From: Vigna angularis
Taxonomy: Eukaryota > Streptophyta > Magnoliopsida > Fabales > Fabaceae
DNA length: 64,000 nucleotides
Direction: 5' to 3'
Assembly: GCF_016808095.1 (NCBI RefSeq)
Contig: NC_068970.1
Location: 65,323,130-65,387,129 of the forward strand
Shown here piece after piece: positions 51,611 through 64,000 of the stretch. How positions within the stretch are numbered: position 1 is the first letter of the stretch; every line of letters begins with the position of its first letter. The notes under the pieces were generated by a model that had not been told where the DNA came from, searched no databases, and saw only the letters and a list, made by a program, of their open reading frames with translations. The translations under genes and the position numbers were made by a program.

Positions 51611-54600
51611 ACACCCTTTCGACATCTTTCTACAAAATATGTAGAAAGTGTTAGAAAGGTGTACAAAGAGTATATAAAGGGTGTACAAATGATGTAGAAA
51701 ATGTGTAAAAAAATGTGTAAAAAAGGTGTAGAAAGGGTGTAGAAAGGTTGTAGAAAGGGTGTAGAAAGAGTCTAGATAGATGTAGAAAGAGTGTAGAAAA
51801 GGTGTTCAACTTTCCTACATCTTTCTACACCCTTTCTACACCGTTTCTACATTTTTCTACACCATTTCTACATTATTTCTATACCTTTTGTACCCCCTTT
51901 CCACAACCTTTCTCCACACTTTCTACACCCTTCCTACACTCTTTCTACACCCTTGCTAATATATCTTAACACACCTTTCACTCATTCCTACATCATTTTA
52001 GATCCTTTTTACAATCTTCTTACACTCTTCTTACACATTTTCTACTCACTTCGTACATTTTTCCTACATCTTTTTATATCCCTAGTACACCCTTTTTACA
52101 TTCTTCATACACCTTTTTTACACCCTTTATACAACCTTTTTACCCCCTTTTTATACTCTTTCTACACCCTTTCTACAACCTAATACACTTTGATACACCC
52201 TTTCTACACCATTAGTACAACTTTTGTAGACCCTTTCTACACCCTTTATACACCAATTTTATATCTTTCTACACATTTTCTATACAAAGAGTATATACAA
52301 AGGGTGTAAAAAGGATGCAGAAAAGGTCTAAAAATTTTGTAAAAAAAATGTAGAAAGGGTGTATAAATGTTATAAGAATGGTGTAGAGAGAGGGCTAAAA
52401 GATGTTAAAGGGTGTAGAAAAAGTGTACAAATGGTATACAAAGGATATAGAAAGGGAGTACAAATGTGTAGAAAGGGTGTACAAAAGTTGTGGAAAGGAT
52501 GTACAAAAGTTGTGGAAAGGTGGTAGAAAGAGTGTAGAAAAGGTAAATAAAAAATGTAAAAAGGGTGTAGAAAAAGTTTAAAGATGTAGAAAGATTGTAG
52601 AAAGGTTATAAGAAAGTTTGTAGAAAGGGTGTAAAAAGAGTGTAGAACTTTCCTACACCCTTTCTACACGCTTTCTTCATGCTTTCTACACCCTTTCTAA
52701 ATCTTCTCTACATCCTTTCTACTCCCTTTCTACATGCTTTCCACATCCTTCCTACATCTTTTCAACAAACTTTCTACACGTTTTAAACATCTTTCTACAC
52801 TCTTTTTACACCCTTTTCATAACATTTCTAAACCCTTTATGCACGTTTTCTACACCTTTTATATATCTTTTTACACCCCTTTTACAACCTTTGTATAATC
52901 TAAGTACATTGTTTCTACATATTTTGTAGAAAGATGTAGAAAGGGTGTACACCTTTTATACACAATTTGTACACCCTTTGGACACCTTTTGTACATTCTT
53001 TTGTGCACCCTATGTACAACGTTTGTACACCCCTTGTGCACAATTTGTATACTCTTTCTATACCCTTACAATACCTTTTGTAGAAATATGTAGAAAGGGA
53101 GTACACACCCTTTGTACACCTTTCTACATCTTTCTACACCCTTTATATACCCTTTGTACACTCTTCTACACCATTTCGACATATTATGTGTTGAAAGATG
53201 TAGAAAGGGTGTACACCCTTTGTACACTCTTTATACACCTTTTGTAAAACCTTTGTACAAATTTTCTACATCTTTCTAAATCTTTAGACACCCTTTGTAT
53301 ACTCTTTGTACAACTTTTGTACACCCTTTCTATATCTTTTGTTTAACGATGTAGAAAGGGAGTACACCCTTTTGTACATCTTTTGTACATCCTTTCTACA
53401 TCATTTGGTGAAAGATGTAGAAAGGATGTACACCCTTTGTATAAATAGTGTACAAATGGTATACATTTATCTACATCTTTTGTAAAAAGATGTAAAAAGG
53501 TGTATAAAAGGTTTACAAAAGGTGTATGTAAAAAGACTGTATACAAGGGTGTATAAAAAGCGTAAAAAGGGTGTATAAATGGTGTGAAATAGGTGTACAA
53601 AGAGTGAAGAAAGTGTGTAGAAAGAGTGTAGAAAGTGGGTAAAAGAGTTGTATAAAAGGTGTAGGAAGATTGTAAAAAGGGTGTAGAAGTGGTGTAGAAA
53701 GGATGTATAAATGGTGTACAAAAGAGTCTACAAAGGCTTTACAAGGGGTGTTGAAAGGGTGTGCAAAAGGTGAAGAAATGGAGTAGAAAGACTATAGAAA
53801 GGATGTACAAAAGGTGTACAAAGGGTGTACAAAAGGATGTACAAAGAGTGTGCAAAGGGTGTAGAAATTGTGTAAAAAGTGTGGAGAAAATATGTAGAGA
53901 GGGTGTAGAATGATTGTAGAAAGGGTGTAGAAAGAGTGTAGAAATGATGTATTAAAGGTGTATAAGGGGTGCACAAATGGTAAACAAAGGGTTGACAAAG
54001 GGTGTAAAAAGTGTATTGAAAGAGTTTTTTAGAAAAGGTGTAGAAAACGTTTAGAAAGACTATATAAAAGGTGTAGAAAGGGTGTAGAAAAGATGTACAA
54101 AGGGTGTAGAAAAATGTTGGAAAGTTGAACACCATTTCTACACCGCTTTTACACCTTTTTTACATATTTTCTACACCCTTTCTACATCGTTCTACATCAT
54201 TTCTATAACATTTATACAATCATTTTACATTCTGTCAAAACATTTTCTACACGCTTTGTACCCCATTTTTACCCCTTTATTATTTCATTTTTACATCATT
54301 TCTTCACGCTTTGTACACCTCTTGTATACCCTTTCTACACCCTTTGCTCGAAGGTTGTAAAAATGATTTGGGAAGAGTGTAGTCAAAGTGTATTAGGTTG
54401 TAGAATGGGTGTAGAAAGTGTGTAGAAACAATGTAGAAAAGGGGTAAAAATGTTGTATAAAATGTGTAGGAAAAGTGTAAAAAGGGTGTAAATAATGTGT
54501 AGAAAGGATGTAGGAAGGGTATAAAAAGAGTACATAAATGGTGTAATAAGGGAGTAAAAACGTTGTGAAAAAGGGATAGAAAAGGTGTAGAAAGGGTGTA

Positions 54601-56489
54601 CAAAGTGTAGAAGAGGTGTGCAAAGGTTGTACAAAAGGTTTACAAATGGTGTTCAATGGGTGTACAAATGGTGTATAACGTGTGTACACCCATTCTACAT
54701 CTTTCTACAAAATATGTAGAAAGGGTTTGATAGAGTGTACAAAGGGTGTCAAAAGGGTATAGACAGATTATAGAAAAAGTAGAGAAACAGCGTAGAAAGA
54801 TGTAGAAAGGGTATACAAAGATTGTAGAAATGTTGTAGAAAAGGTGTGCGGCTTTCCTAAATCTTTCTACACCCTTTCTATACGCTTTCTACACTCTTTC
54901 TACATTCTTACTACACACTTTCTACCCTTTTCTACACCCTTTCAACACTCTTTTTACACACTTACTACACCTGTTATACAACCCTTTTACACACTTTCTA
55001 CATCTTTTCTACACCTTTTTACACCTTTTTTACAACATTCCTACACCCTTTATACAACTCTTTTACCTCCTTTTTACACTCTTTCTACAACCTTCCAACA
55101 ACCTTCCTACACACTTCTTATATTCTTTCTAAACTATTTTTACATCATTTCTACACCCCTTTCACTTCTTCCTACATCATTTTATATCCTTCTCACAACT
55201 TTCTCACACTTTTCTTACATCATTCGTACTCACTTCCTACAACTTTCCCACACCTTTCTACACCCTTTCTACACCCTTTACATCATTCGTACACCCTTCA
55301 TACACACTTTATACAACCCTTTTACCCCTTTTTAAACTCTTTCTACAACCTAATACATTCTGGCAACACCCTTTCTACACATTTTATACATCCTTTCTAC
55401 ACCATTTCTACATCTTTTCTACACTGTTTTTATATTCTTTCTACACTCTTTCTACCCCATTCTACAACGTCTCTACACCATTTCTACACCCTTTTTACAC
55501 TCTTTCTACTTCCTTTCTACACCCTTCCTACACTTTTTCTAGACCCTTTTTAAATTCTTTTTACACACTTTATACAACCTTTCTACCTTTATCTACACTC
55601 TTTCTATAAACTTTGTACACCCTTTCTTCAATCTAATACACCCTAGCTACACTCTTCCTACATCATTCTTACAACCTTCGAACAACCTTCCTACACACTT
55701 CTCACATCATTCAAACATTTTTTCTACACCCTTCCTATAACCTTTCTACACCATTTCCACACAATTCCTACACCCTTTAAACACAATTCCTACACCCTTT
55801 ATACAATTATTTTACCCTTTTCTACACTCTTTCTACACCCTTTGTACCCCTTTTTATACCCTTTTCCTACAACCTTTTTACACATTTTCTACACCCTTTT
55901 TACATATTTCCTACACCCTTTATATAACCCTTTTACCCTCTTTCTACACTCTTTCTACACCCTTTTTACAACCTAATACTCCCTGACAACACCCTTTCTA
56001 CTCCTTTTGACATATTTTGTAGGCCCTTTCCACATCTATCTACGCTCTTTCTACACCCTTTATACACCATTTCTAAATGATTTTACACATTTTGTATGCT
56101 CTTTCCACACCCTTTATACATTCTTTCTACATCTTTCTACACCCTTTCTCAAAAGGGTGTACAAATTATGTACAAGGCGTGTGCAACGTTTGTTAAAAGG
56201 ATGTACAAGGGTGTACAAAAGGTGTAAAAAGGGTGTACAAAGAGTGTACAAATGGTGTATAAAGGGTGTACAAAGGGTGTACACCCTTTCTACATCTTTC
56301 TACAAAATATATAGAAAAAGTGTAGAAGGATGTACAAAGAGTATACAAAAGGTATACAAAGGGTCTTAAAAGGATGTAAAAAAGGTGTACAAATGATGTA
56401 GAAATGTTGTAGAAATGTGTCGAAAAGGTGTAGAAATAGTGTAGCAAAGGTGTAGAAAGGTTGTAGAAAGGGTGTAGAAAGGGTGTACA
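51611..56489. repeat. GTGTAGAAAGG / CCTTTCTACAC minisatellite, blocks of alternating orientation
   Basis: Nearly all sequence is made of 11-12 base words GTGTAGAAAGG, GTGTACAAAGG, GTGTAAAAAGG or their complements. The G-rich form sits on the plus strand at about 51640-51810, 52275-52650, 53420-54130, 54350-54850 and 56155-56489, and on the minus strand at about 51811-52270, 52650-53340, 54130-54350 and 54855-56150. Open frames (STPFLHPFYTL and similar) are repeat artefacts. Confidence 0.93.
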
Positions 56490-57703
56490 CCCCCCCCACA
56501 AACATACACACGCATAGACAAACACACATAAACACACAAACAAAAAAGTATCCACAAACGCACACACAACCATACACACACACACACACAAAGACACACA
56601 CAAATAAACACACACTTTCACACATAGACACACACAAACACACTCATTGACACAAATGAACACACACAAAAAAATAGACACAATCACACAAAAACACACA
56701 CACACATATTACACCCACATACATAATTAAATTGACACACACAAATACAGAGACACACAAAAACACACACACACATATTACACCCACATACATAATTAAA
56801 TTGACACACACACACAGTGACACACAAAAACACACACATACATACTCATACATACACAAACACTTATATTACACACACAAACAAACAAATACACACACAC
56901 AGTCACACACAAAAACAAATACACAAACACACAACCGTATAAACACAAACATAGACATACCCACACAGACACATATTATGCACGTAAACACACACACAGT
57001 CTCTCATAGAAACACGCACACACATATACACAAACACACATTCACACACACACACACAAATCCTTACACAGACATACACACATATATGCACACACACTCA
57101 CAAACAAGCACACACACACACAAACACCCACCCCCACAAACATAAACGCACACATATATTACACACACAAACACACACACACACACACACCCATACAAAC
57201 ACATATATTACATACACACACACATATTGACACACACAAACACACACCCACACACATACAAACTTATACCTGCACACCCATTCACCCACTCACACATATC
57301 ACCCACATAAACACATAAACACACGCATACACATATACACACACACATGCACAAACTTAAACATAATCACATACACACACACACACATAAAACCTTATAC
57401 ACACACGCACACACACACACATATACCACACAAACACCACTACACAATCACATACACACACACACATACAAACACACGTACACACATACAAGCACATACA
57501 CTCATACACACATATATTGCACACAAATATACACACACTAGCACACACATACACACAAAGACACATTCACACACACACACACACACACTCACACACAAAC
57601 CCCTACACAGACATACATGCATACATGCACACACACTCACAGACAAGGACACACACACACATAAACACCCACCCTCACAAACACAGACACACAGATATAT
57701 TAC

Positions 57704-57757
<54 letters not shown>

Positions 57758-58023
57758 AACACACCCATACAAACACATTTATTACACACACACACATATT
57801 GACACACACAAACACACACCCACACACATACAAACTTATACCTACACACCCATTCACCCACTCACACATATCACCCATATAATCACATACACACACATAA
57901 ACACACACACACACAGACAAACGAAAACATAATCACATACACACACACAAACACACACACATATATACCACACAAACACCACTACACATACACAAACACA
58001 GACACAGACACACACATTACACA
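56490..58023. repeat. CA-rich tract with internal duplications
   Basis: ACACAC-dominated. A 69-bp direct repeat (CATATTACACCCACATACAT at 56705 and 56774) and a longer copy shifted by about 550-570 bases (57040-57480 against 57575-58000; both contain CATTCACCCACTCACACATA) are visible. Confidence 0.9.
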
Positions 58024-59966
58024 TGTAACATCCCAATTTTTAGGATGTCTCGATTACGAGGAAAAATTTAAAATTTTTATATTCATAATACCATCGCGGA
58101 AATCAACTTATATAATACCGAAATTAATAAAATCAAGACAAAATAAAGCAAACCCAATTATATTATTTCTAAAATTTATAGCACAAAAGCTTTAATTAAC
58201 CCAAGTCGTCTTCCCACTCTCGCGTCTCTATCATGCATCTGGAGCATCTGTAACATCCTCTGCTCTCGTATAACCAAATGTCATACGATCATCGCAAAAC
58301 ACACACACAACCACAACACAAACAAATATGGGTAAGCTACTATAGCACAACCAATGATAATAAAATTTGTATATAGGAAACAAGCACAACTTTATAATAA
58401 ATCAATCATCTATAGCGCTATCATACTAACATAATCATTTTTACACTCTCACCATTATCAATATCCTCATTAACCCTATCACGATTATACCATCAACGTT
58501 ATCTTATCAACATGGTCTCCAAACACAACGTCATTATTAATCATCATCACATGTACCTCCATCAGATTTAACCTCATCATGAATCCTTCATCATTAATAA
58601 CACCATGAGCCTCCACAATGCCATAACTCCATAGTGAAAAGAATTAGTCACACCCCTGTACCCTACCTCAAACCTGTGGCCTCCCCACGGGTCCCCTGTA
58701 GCCCCTCCTATAGGTCTGCTCGAGTAGTCCCGCCTACCTGGCTAAGGAACATGTTTCCCTGTCACAACAAGGCAAACACCATCAGCCCCATACATAGAAG
58801 GTTCAATACTCGAGCATTCCCTTTTCGCACACAAGGCCAAAGGGAGTCGCTATCTCGACCGGTCGATAGTCTCAGGCTTTACTAAGTACAGCAAGCGGAC
58901 CTATCCCCCACTCTTATGCTCATCGACCAACCACACGCTCAGGTACAATTCCAACATTCACTCATTTCAACTTTAACACTCACTCTTTCCAATTATCAGT
59001 TAAAGTTTATCGCACACGTAAATACAACCACTATTCTCGTTCTCTACCTAACACTATTTATTCATCATTACCTAAATTCTCATTAAAAAATATAATATGC
59101 CTAATAAGTTTCACTCAAACAATAGATAACAAACAATAAATGAATATAATCCAATATAAATTCAAAATAATAGATCATTTATTACTTTAATTAATCATTA
59201 AAATCAAATTTCCAATTCAATCAACATAAACACCTCATGAGTTCTTCTCCAACAATAGATCAAAATAAATAAATAAATAACATTTAATGATAAACCAAAA
59301 ATAATAAAACATTTATTGATTTAAGTAAAGATTATAATCACATTATTTTTCTCTTTTATCAAACTAAAATTAGTAAGTCATTTAATATTTCATTTAACAA
59401 TTATAATCTCATTATTTTCATCTTTAAACCAATTACTATTTAGTTCTTATTTCCAATTTGTTGTTAATTAATTTATTTTATTCCCCATTGCTTTAATTTT
59501 AGAGACATAATCTTTTATTTAAAATTCTCTTATTCTTATTTTTAATTCTGGGTCTCTACAATATGTAAAATCAAGTCCAACAACCCAAGTTCAAGTCTTG
59601 GCCTAGAGGCCCAATAGTTTCAAGTTCAACCCAGATTCATCCGCGACCCAAAAGTGAATTGCGCTTCACGGAAGTAACCGTAACCCCTTGACCGCCACAA
59701 CAGCACTTCCCCCGCCGCAACCTAGACAACCATCACGGATCACATAACCACGACTCAAGGTAACCCCAACGAGCCAACAAAATTACACAGAAAATATAAT
59801 TAAAAACCCAACCCTAATTTCATTCTGCAACTCCACAAATCAGAACCCAGAACAGGAGAATCAAAACCCCAAAATTTTCCAATTTAGAACAAGTTCAGGA
59901 ACCCTAAAATGCCAAATCAGAACGCGATTCACTCCGTTGCCACGCCAGCTCCCCTCGGAACGCGAT
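58024..59966. mobile_element. Retroelement-like block inserted in the CA tract
   Basis: Starts TGTAACATCCCAATTTTT directly after CA repeats and ends near GGAACGCGAT where CA repeats resume; ACACA lies on both sides but is uninformative in such a tract. It shares ordered matches with the repeat at 18553-21440 and its terminus resembles the reversed right end of the 27746-30191 LTR. No protein domain is seen. Probably a solo LTR or LTR-like repeat on the minus strand. Confidence 0.55.
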
Positions 59967-60128
59967 ACACACATACACATACCCATAGACATACATATAC
60001 TACACACACACACATACACACACATACACACACACATTACACGCACAAACACACCCACCCCACACACCCACCCACCCACCCCACACACACAAATCACACA
60101 CACAAACACATAGACACACACACAAACA
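59967..60128. repeat. CA-rich tract, continuation after the insertion
   Basis: CACACATACACA and CACCCACCCAC words, same character as 56490-58023. Confidence 0.88.
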
Positions 60129-60296
60129 CACTCTTTAGGGCTATTTAGGTCTCTTTAGGGCTCCTTGGGGTTCTTAATGGCTCTTTAGGGCATTTTACGA
60201 CCCTTTAGTGATTTTTGGCAATCTTTAGGGAATTTCAGGGGGTTTTAGGGTTCTTTAGGACTTTTTGGGGCTCCATAGAGTATATTAGGGCTCTTT
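60129..60296 (+). repeat. CTCTTTAGGGCT-type block, second locus
   Basis: Words such as CTCTTTAGGGCTATTTAGG and CTCTTTAGGGCATTTTA, of the same family as 45679-46007. Confidence 0.85.
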
Positions 60297-60460
60297 GTAC
60301 ACCCTTTCTATATCTTTTGTAAAAAGATGTAGAAATGGAGTACACGCTTTTGTACATACTTTCTACATCATTTGGTGAAAGATGTAGAAAGGATGTACAC
60401 CCTTTGTATAAAGAGTGTACAAATGGTATACATCTATCTACATCTTTTGTAAAAAGATGT

Positions 60461-62162
60461 AAAAAGGTGTATAAAAGGTTTACAAAAGGTGTATGTAAAA
60501 AGAGTGTACACAAGGGTGTATAAAAGGCGTAGAAAGGGTGTGAAATGGGTGTACAAAGAGTGAAGAAAGTGTGTAGAAAGAGTGTAGAAAGTGGGTAAAA
60601 GAGCTGTATAAAAGGTGTAGGAAGATTGTAAAAAGGGTGTAGAAAGGGTCTAGAAGTGGTGTAGAAAGGATGTACAAATGGTGTACAAAAGAGTCTACAA
60701 AGGCTTTACAAGGGGTGTTCAAAGGGTGTACAAAAGGTGAAGAAATGGAGTAGAAAGACTATAGAAAGGATGTACAAAAGGTGTACAAAGGGTGTACAAA
60801 ACGATGTACAAAGAGTGTGCAAAGGGTGTAGAAATTGTATAAAAAGTGTGGAGAAAATGTGTAGAGAGGGTGTAGAAATGATGTAAAAAAGGTGGAAAAA
60901 GTGTGTAGAAAGATTGTAGAAAGGGTTTAGAAAAAGTGTAGAAAGGGTGTAGAATGGTTGTAGAAAGTGTGTAGAAAGAGTATAGAAAGGGTGTATTAAT
61001 GGTGTATAAAGGGTGTACAAATGGTAAACAAAGGGTGTACAAAGGGTGTAAAAAGTGTATTGAAAGAGTTTAGAAAAGGTGTAGAAAACGTTTAGAAAGA
61101 CTGTATAAAAGGTGTAGAAAGAGTGTAGAAATGATGTAGAAAGATTGTAGAAAAGATGCACAAAGGATGTAGAAAAATGTTGGAAAGTTGTACACCATTT
61201 CTACACCGTTTTTACACCTTTTTTACATATTTTCTACACCCTTTCTACATCTTTCTACATCATTTCTATAACATTTATATAATCATTTTACATTCTTTCT
61301 AAACATTTTCTAAAAAGGTGTATAAAAGGTTTACAAAAGGTGTATGTAAAAAGAGTGTACACAAGGGTGTATAAAAGGCATAGAAAGGGTGAGAAATGGG
61401 TGTACAAAGAGTGAAGAAAGTGTGTAGAAAGAGTGTAGAAAGTGGGTAAAAGAGCTGTATAAAAGGTGTAGGAAGATTGTAAAAAGGGTGTAGAAAGGGT
61501 TTAGAAGTGGTGTAGAAAGGATGTACAAATGGTGTACAAAAGAGTCTACAAAGGCTTTACAAGGGGTGTTCAAAGGGTGTACAAAAGGTTAAGAAATGGA
61601 GTAGAAAGACTATAGAAAGGATGTACAAAAGGTGTACAAAGGGTGTACAAAACGATGTACAAAGAGTGTGCAAAGGGTGTAGAAATTGTATAAAAAGTGT
61701 GGAGAAAATGTGTAGAGAGGGTGTAGAAATGATGTAAAAAAGGTGGAAAAAGTGTGTAGAAAGATTGTAGAAAGGGTTTAGAAAAAGTGTAGAAAGGGTG
61801 TAGAATGGTTGTAGAAAGTGTGTAGAAAGAGTATAGAAAGGGTGTATTAATGGTGTATAAAGGGTGTACAAATGGTAAACAAAGGGTGTACAAAGGGTGT
61901 AAAAAGTGTATTGAAAGAGTTTAGAAAAGGTGTAGAAAATGTTTAGAAAGACTGTATAAAATGTGTAGAAAGGGTGTAGAAATGATGTAGAAAGATTGTA
62001 GAAAAGATGCACAAAGGATGTAGAAAAATGTTGGAAAGTTGTACACCATTTCTACACCGTTTTTACACCTTTTTTACATATTTTCTACACCCTTTCTACA
62101 TCTTTCTACATCATTTCTATAACATTTATATAATCATTTTACATTCTTTCTAAACATTTTCT
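60461..62162. repeat. 851-bp tandem duplication (two copies)
   Basis: Copy 1 60461-61311 and copy 2 61312-62162 differ at only a few sites over 851 bases, so the duplication is recent. The related copy at about 53494-54247 lacks a segment of about 97 bases and is more diverged. Confidence 0.92.
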
Positions 62163-62301
62163 ACATGCTTTGTACACCCTTTTTACCCCTTTACTATTCC
62201 ATTTTTACACAATTTCTTCACTCTTTATACACCCTTTGTACACCCCTTGTATACCCGTTCTACACCCTTTATTCGAAGGTTGTAAAAATGATTTGGGAAG
62301 A

Positions 62302-62761
62302 GTGTAGCCAAAGTGTATTAGGTTGTAGAATGGATGTAAAGAAGTGTGTAGAAACAATGAAGAAAAGGGGTAAAAAGGTTGTATAAAATGTGCAGGAAAG
62401 TGTAAAAAGGGTGTAAACAATGTGTAGAAAGGGTGTAAAAAGAGTGTAAAAAGGGTGTACGAAAGGTGTACAAAGGGTGAACAACGGTTTTACAAAGGGT
62501 GTTCAATGGGTGTACAACTGGTGTATAACGTGTGTAGCCAAAGTGTATTAGGTTGTAGAATGGATGTAAAGAAGTGTGTAGAAACAATGAAGAAAAGGGG
62601 TAAAAAGGTTGTATAAAATGTGCAAGAAAGTGTAAAAAGGGTGTAAACAATGTAAAGAAAGGGTGTAAAAAGAGTGTAGAAAGGGTGTACGAAAGGTGTA
62701 CAAAGGGTGAACAACGGTTTTACAAAGGGTGTTCAATGGGTGTACAACTGGTGTATAACGT
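62302..62761. repeat. 230-bp tandem duplication (two copies)
   Basis: GTGTAGCCAAAGTGTATTAG starts at 62302 and 62532; GGTGTATAACGTGTGTA ends both copies (62520 and 62750). Nearly identical. Confidence 0.92.
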
Positions 62762-64000
62762 GTGTACACCCATTCTACATCTTTCTACAAAATATGTAGA
62801 AAGGGTTTGAAAGGGTGTACAAAAGGTGTCAAAAGGGTACAAAAAGGGTGTAGAAAAGGTGTAGACATGTTATAGAAAAAGTAGAGATACAACGTAGAAA
62901 AATGTAGAAGGGTATAGAAAGATTGTAGAAAGGTTATAGAAAAGGTGTAGAAAGAGTGTAGAAAAGGTGTACAACTTTCCTAAATCTTTCTACACCCTTT
63001 CTATACGCTTTCTACACTCTTTCAACACTCTTTCTACACCCTTTCTATACACTTACTACACCTGTTATACAACCCTTTTACCTCTTTCTGCAACCTTCCA
63101 AAAACCTTATACAATTCTTACACTCTTTGTAAACCATTTTTACATCCTTCCTACACTCTTTCTACATCTTGCTACAACCTTTCTACCCCTAATCTACATT
63201 CTTTCTACAAACTTTTTACACCCTTTCTTCAATCTAATACACCTTGGCTACACTCTTCCCACATCATTCTTACAACCTTCGAACAACCTTCCTACACACT
63301 TCTCACATCATTCATACATTTTTTCTACATCCTTTCTATAACCTTTCTACACCCTTTCTACACAATTTCTACACCCTTTTTACATAATTCCTACACCCTT
63401 TATACAATTATTTTACCCTTTTCTACACTCTTCCTACACCCTTTGTACCCCTTTTTATACCATTTTCCTACACCCTTTTTACAAATTTTCTAAACCCTTT
63501 TTGCATATTTCCTACATCCTTTATATAACCCTTTTACCCTCTTTCTACACCCTTTTTTACAAGCTAATACTCCCTGGCAACACCCTTTCTACTCCTTTTG
63601 ACATATTTTGTAGGTCCTTTCTACATCTATCTACGCTCTTTCTACACCCTTTATACACACTTTCTACATGATTCTACACGTTTTGTATGCTCTTTCTACA
63701 CCCTTTATACACTCTTTCTACACCCTTTCTAAAAAGGGTGTACAAATTGTGTACGAATTGTGTACAAAGCGTGTGCAACATTTGTTAAAAGGATGTACAA
63801 AGGGTGTACAAAAGGTGTACAAAGGGTGTACAAAGAGTGTACAAATGGTGTATAAAGGGTGTACATCCTTTTACATCTTTCTACAAAATATGTAGAAAAA
63901 GTGTAAAAGGATGTACAAAGAGTATACAAAGGGTCTAAAAAGGATGTAAAAATGGTGTACAAACGAGGTAGAAAGGTTGTAGGAAATGTATAGTAAAGGT

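Larger units (their letters stand above)
60297..64000. repeat. GTGTAGAAAGG minisatellite, duplicate of 53.3-56.5 kb
   Basis: Follows 53318-56489 in order and orientation (for example TTTGTAAAAAGATGTA, the TTGTGTACAAAG block, the TTTCTAAATC / TACGCTTTCTACAC block at 54855 and 62977, and AAAATATGTAGAAA at 63886 against a similar word at 56303). It differs by an internal 851-bp tandem copy and many small changes, and runs off the window edge. Confidence 0.9.

Noticed and set aside
48581..51614. Open frames of Thr-His or Val-Cys repeats, up to 334 codons
   Set aside because: Products of CA/TG tracts read on opposite strands.
52915..63962. Many open frames reading STPFLHPFYTL or KGVQRVYK
   Set aside because: The 11-12 base minisatellite translates this way on either strand; no start context, no splice signals, no domain.

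Overview
This is nuclear DNA of a flowering plant: genes are intron-split with GT-AG junctions and belong to plant families, the retroelements are plant Ty1-copia, chromovirus and Ogre/Tat types, and the telomere-like repeats are TTTAGGG. The Ogre/Tat element (tRNA-Arg primer site) and the look of the proteins suggest a papilionoid legume of the Phaseolus/Vigna kind; that is inference, and genus cannot be read from the sequence alone.

Layout. 1-1.5 kb: decayed copia pol on the minus strand. 2.05-2.42 kb: small intact basic protein gene. 6.3-11.5 kb: intact 8-exon minus-strand gene for a plastid rhodanese-domain protein (STR8/TrhO type). 12.4-13.5 kb: Mutator-like non-autonomous element between (TA)n tracts. 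14.5-17.2 kb: ArfGAP gene (AGD5/AGD15 type) with an abrupt C-terminus. 18.5-21.4 kb: old repeat related to one at 58 kb. 21.45-23.05 kb: TIR element carrying an aminoacylase-1 piece. 23.15-26.2 kb: 5-exon gene for a ferredoxin-like plus TPR protein. 27.7-30.2 kb: probable solo LTR. 31.6-39.2 kb: cluster of unrelated broken gene fragments (CIPK kinase, GA 3-oxidase, possible R3H protein, UGT80 sterol glucosyltransferase, SUFB) beside a gypsy chromodomain remnant. 39.2-44.3 kb: retroelement DNA including an Ogre LTR end with 90-bp tandem repeats, primer site and ORF1 remnant.

44.28-64 kb: gene-free, multi-scale repeat complex. It starts as about 3.1 kb of degenerate TTTAGGG-like repeats, passes into a 31-bp ACGC-rich array, then long CA and TG tracts, then many kilobases of an 11-12 bp minisatellite (GTGTAGAAAGG / CCTTTCTACAC) in blocks of alternating orientation. 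It contains a direct duplication of about 7 kb, an 851-bp and a 230-bp tandem duplication, and an inserted retroelement-like block. It looks like subtelomeric or interstitial-telomeric DNA that has drifted and been amplified. This is the most unusual part of the window.

The intact genes (STR8-like, ArfGAP, ferredoxin/TPR, small basic protein) are independent housekeeping-type genes with no sign of shared regulation. All exon limits come from reading splice sites and protein continuity by eye.
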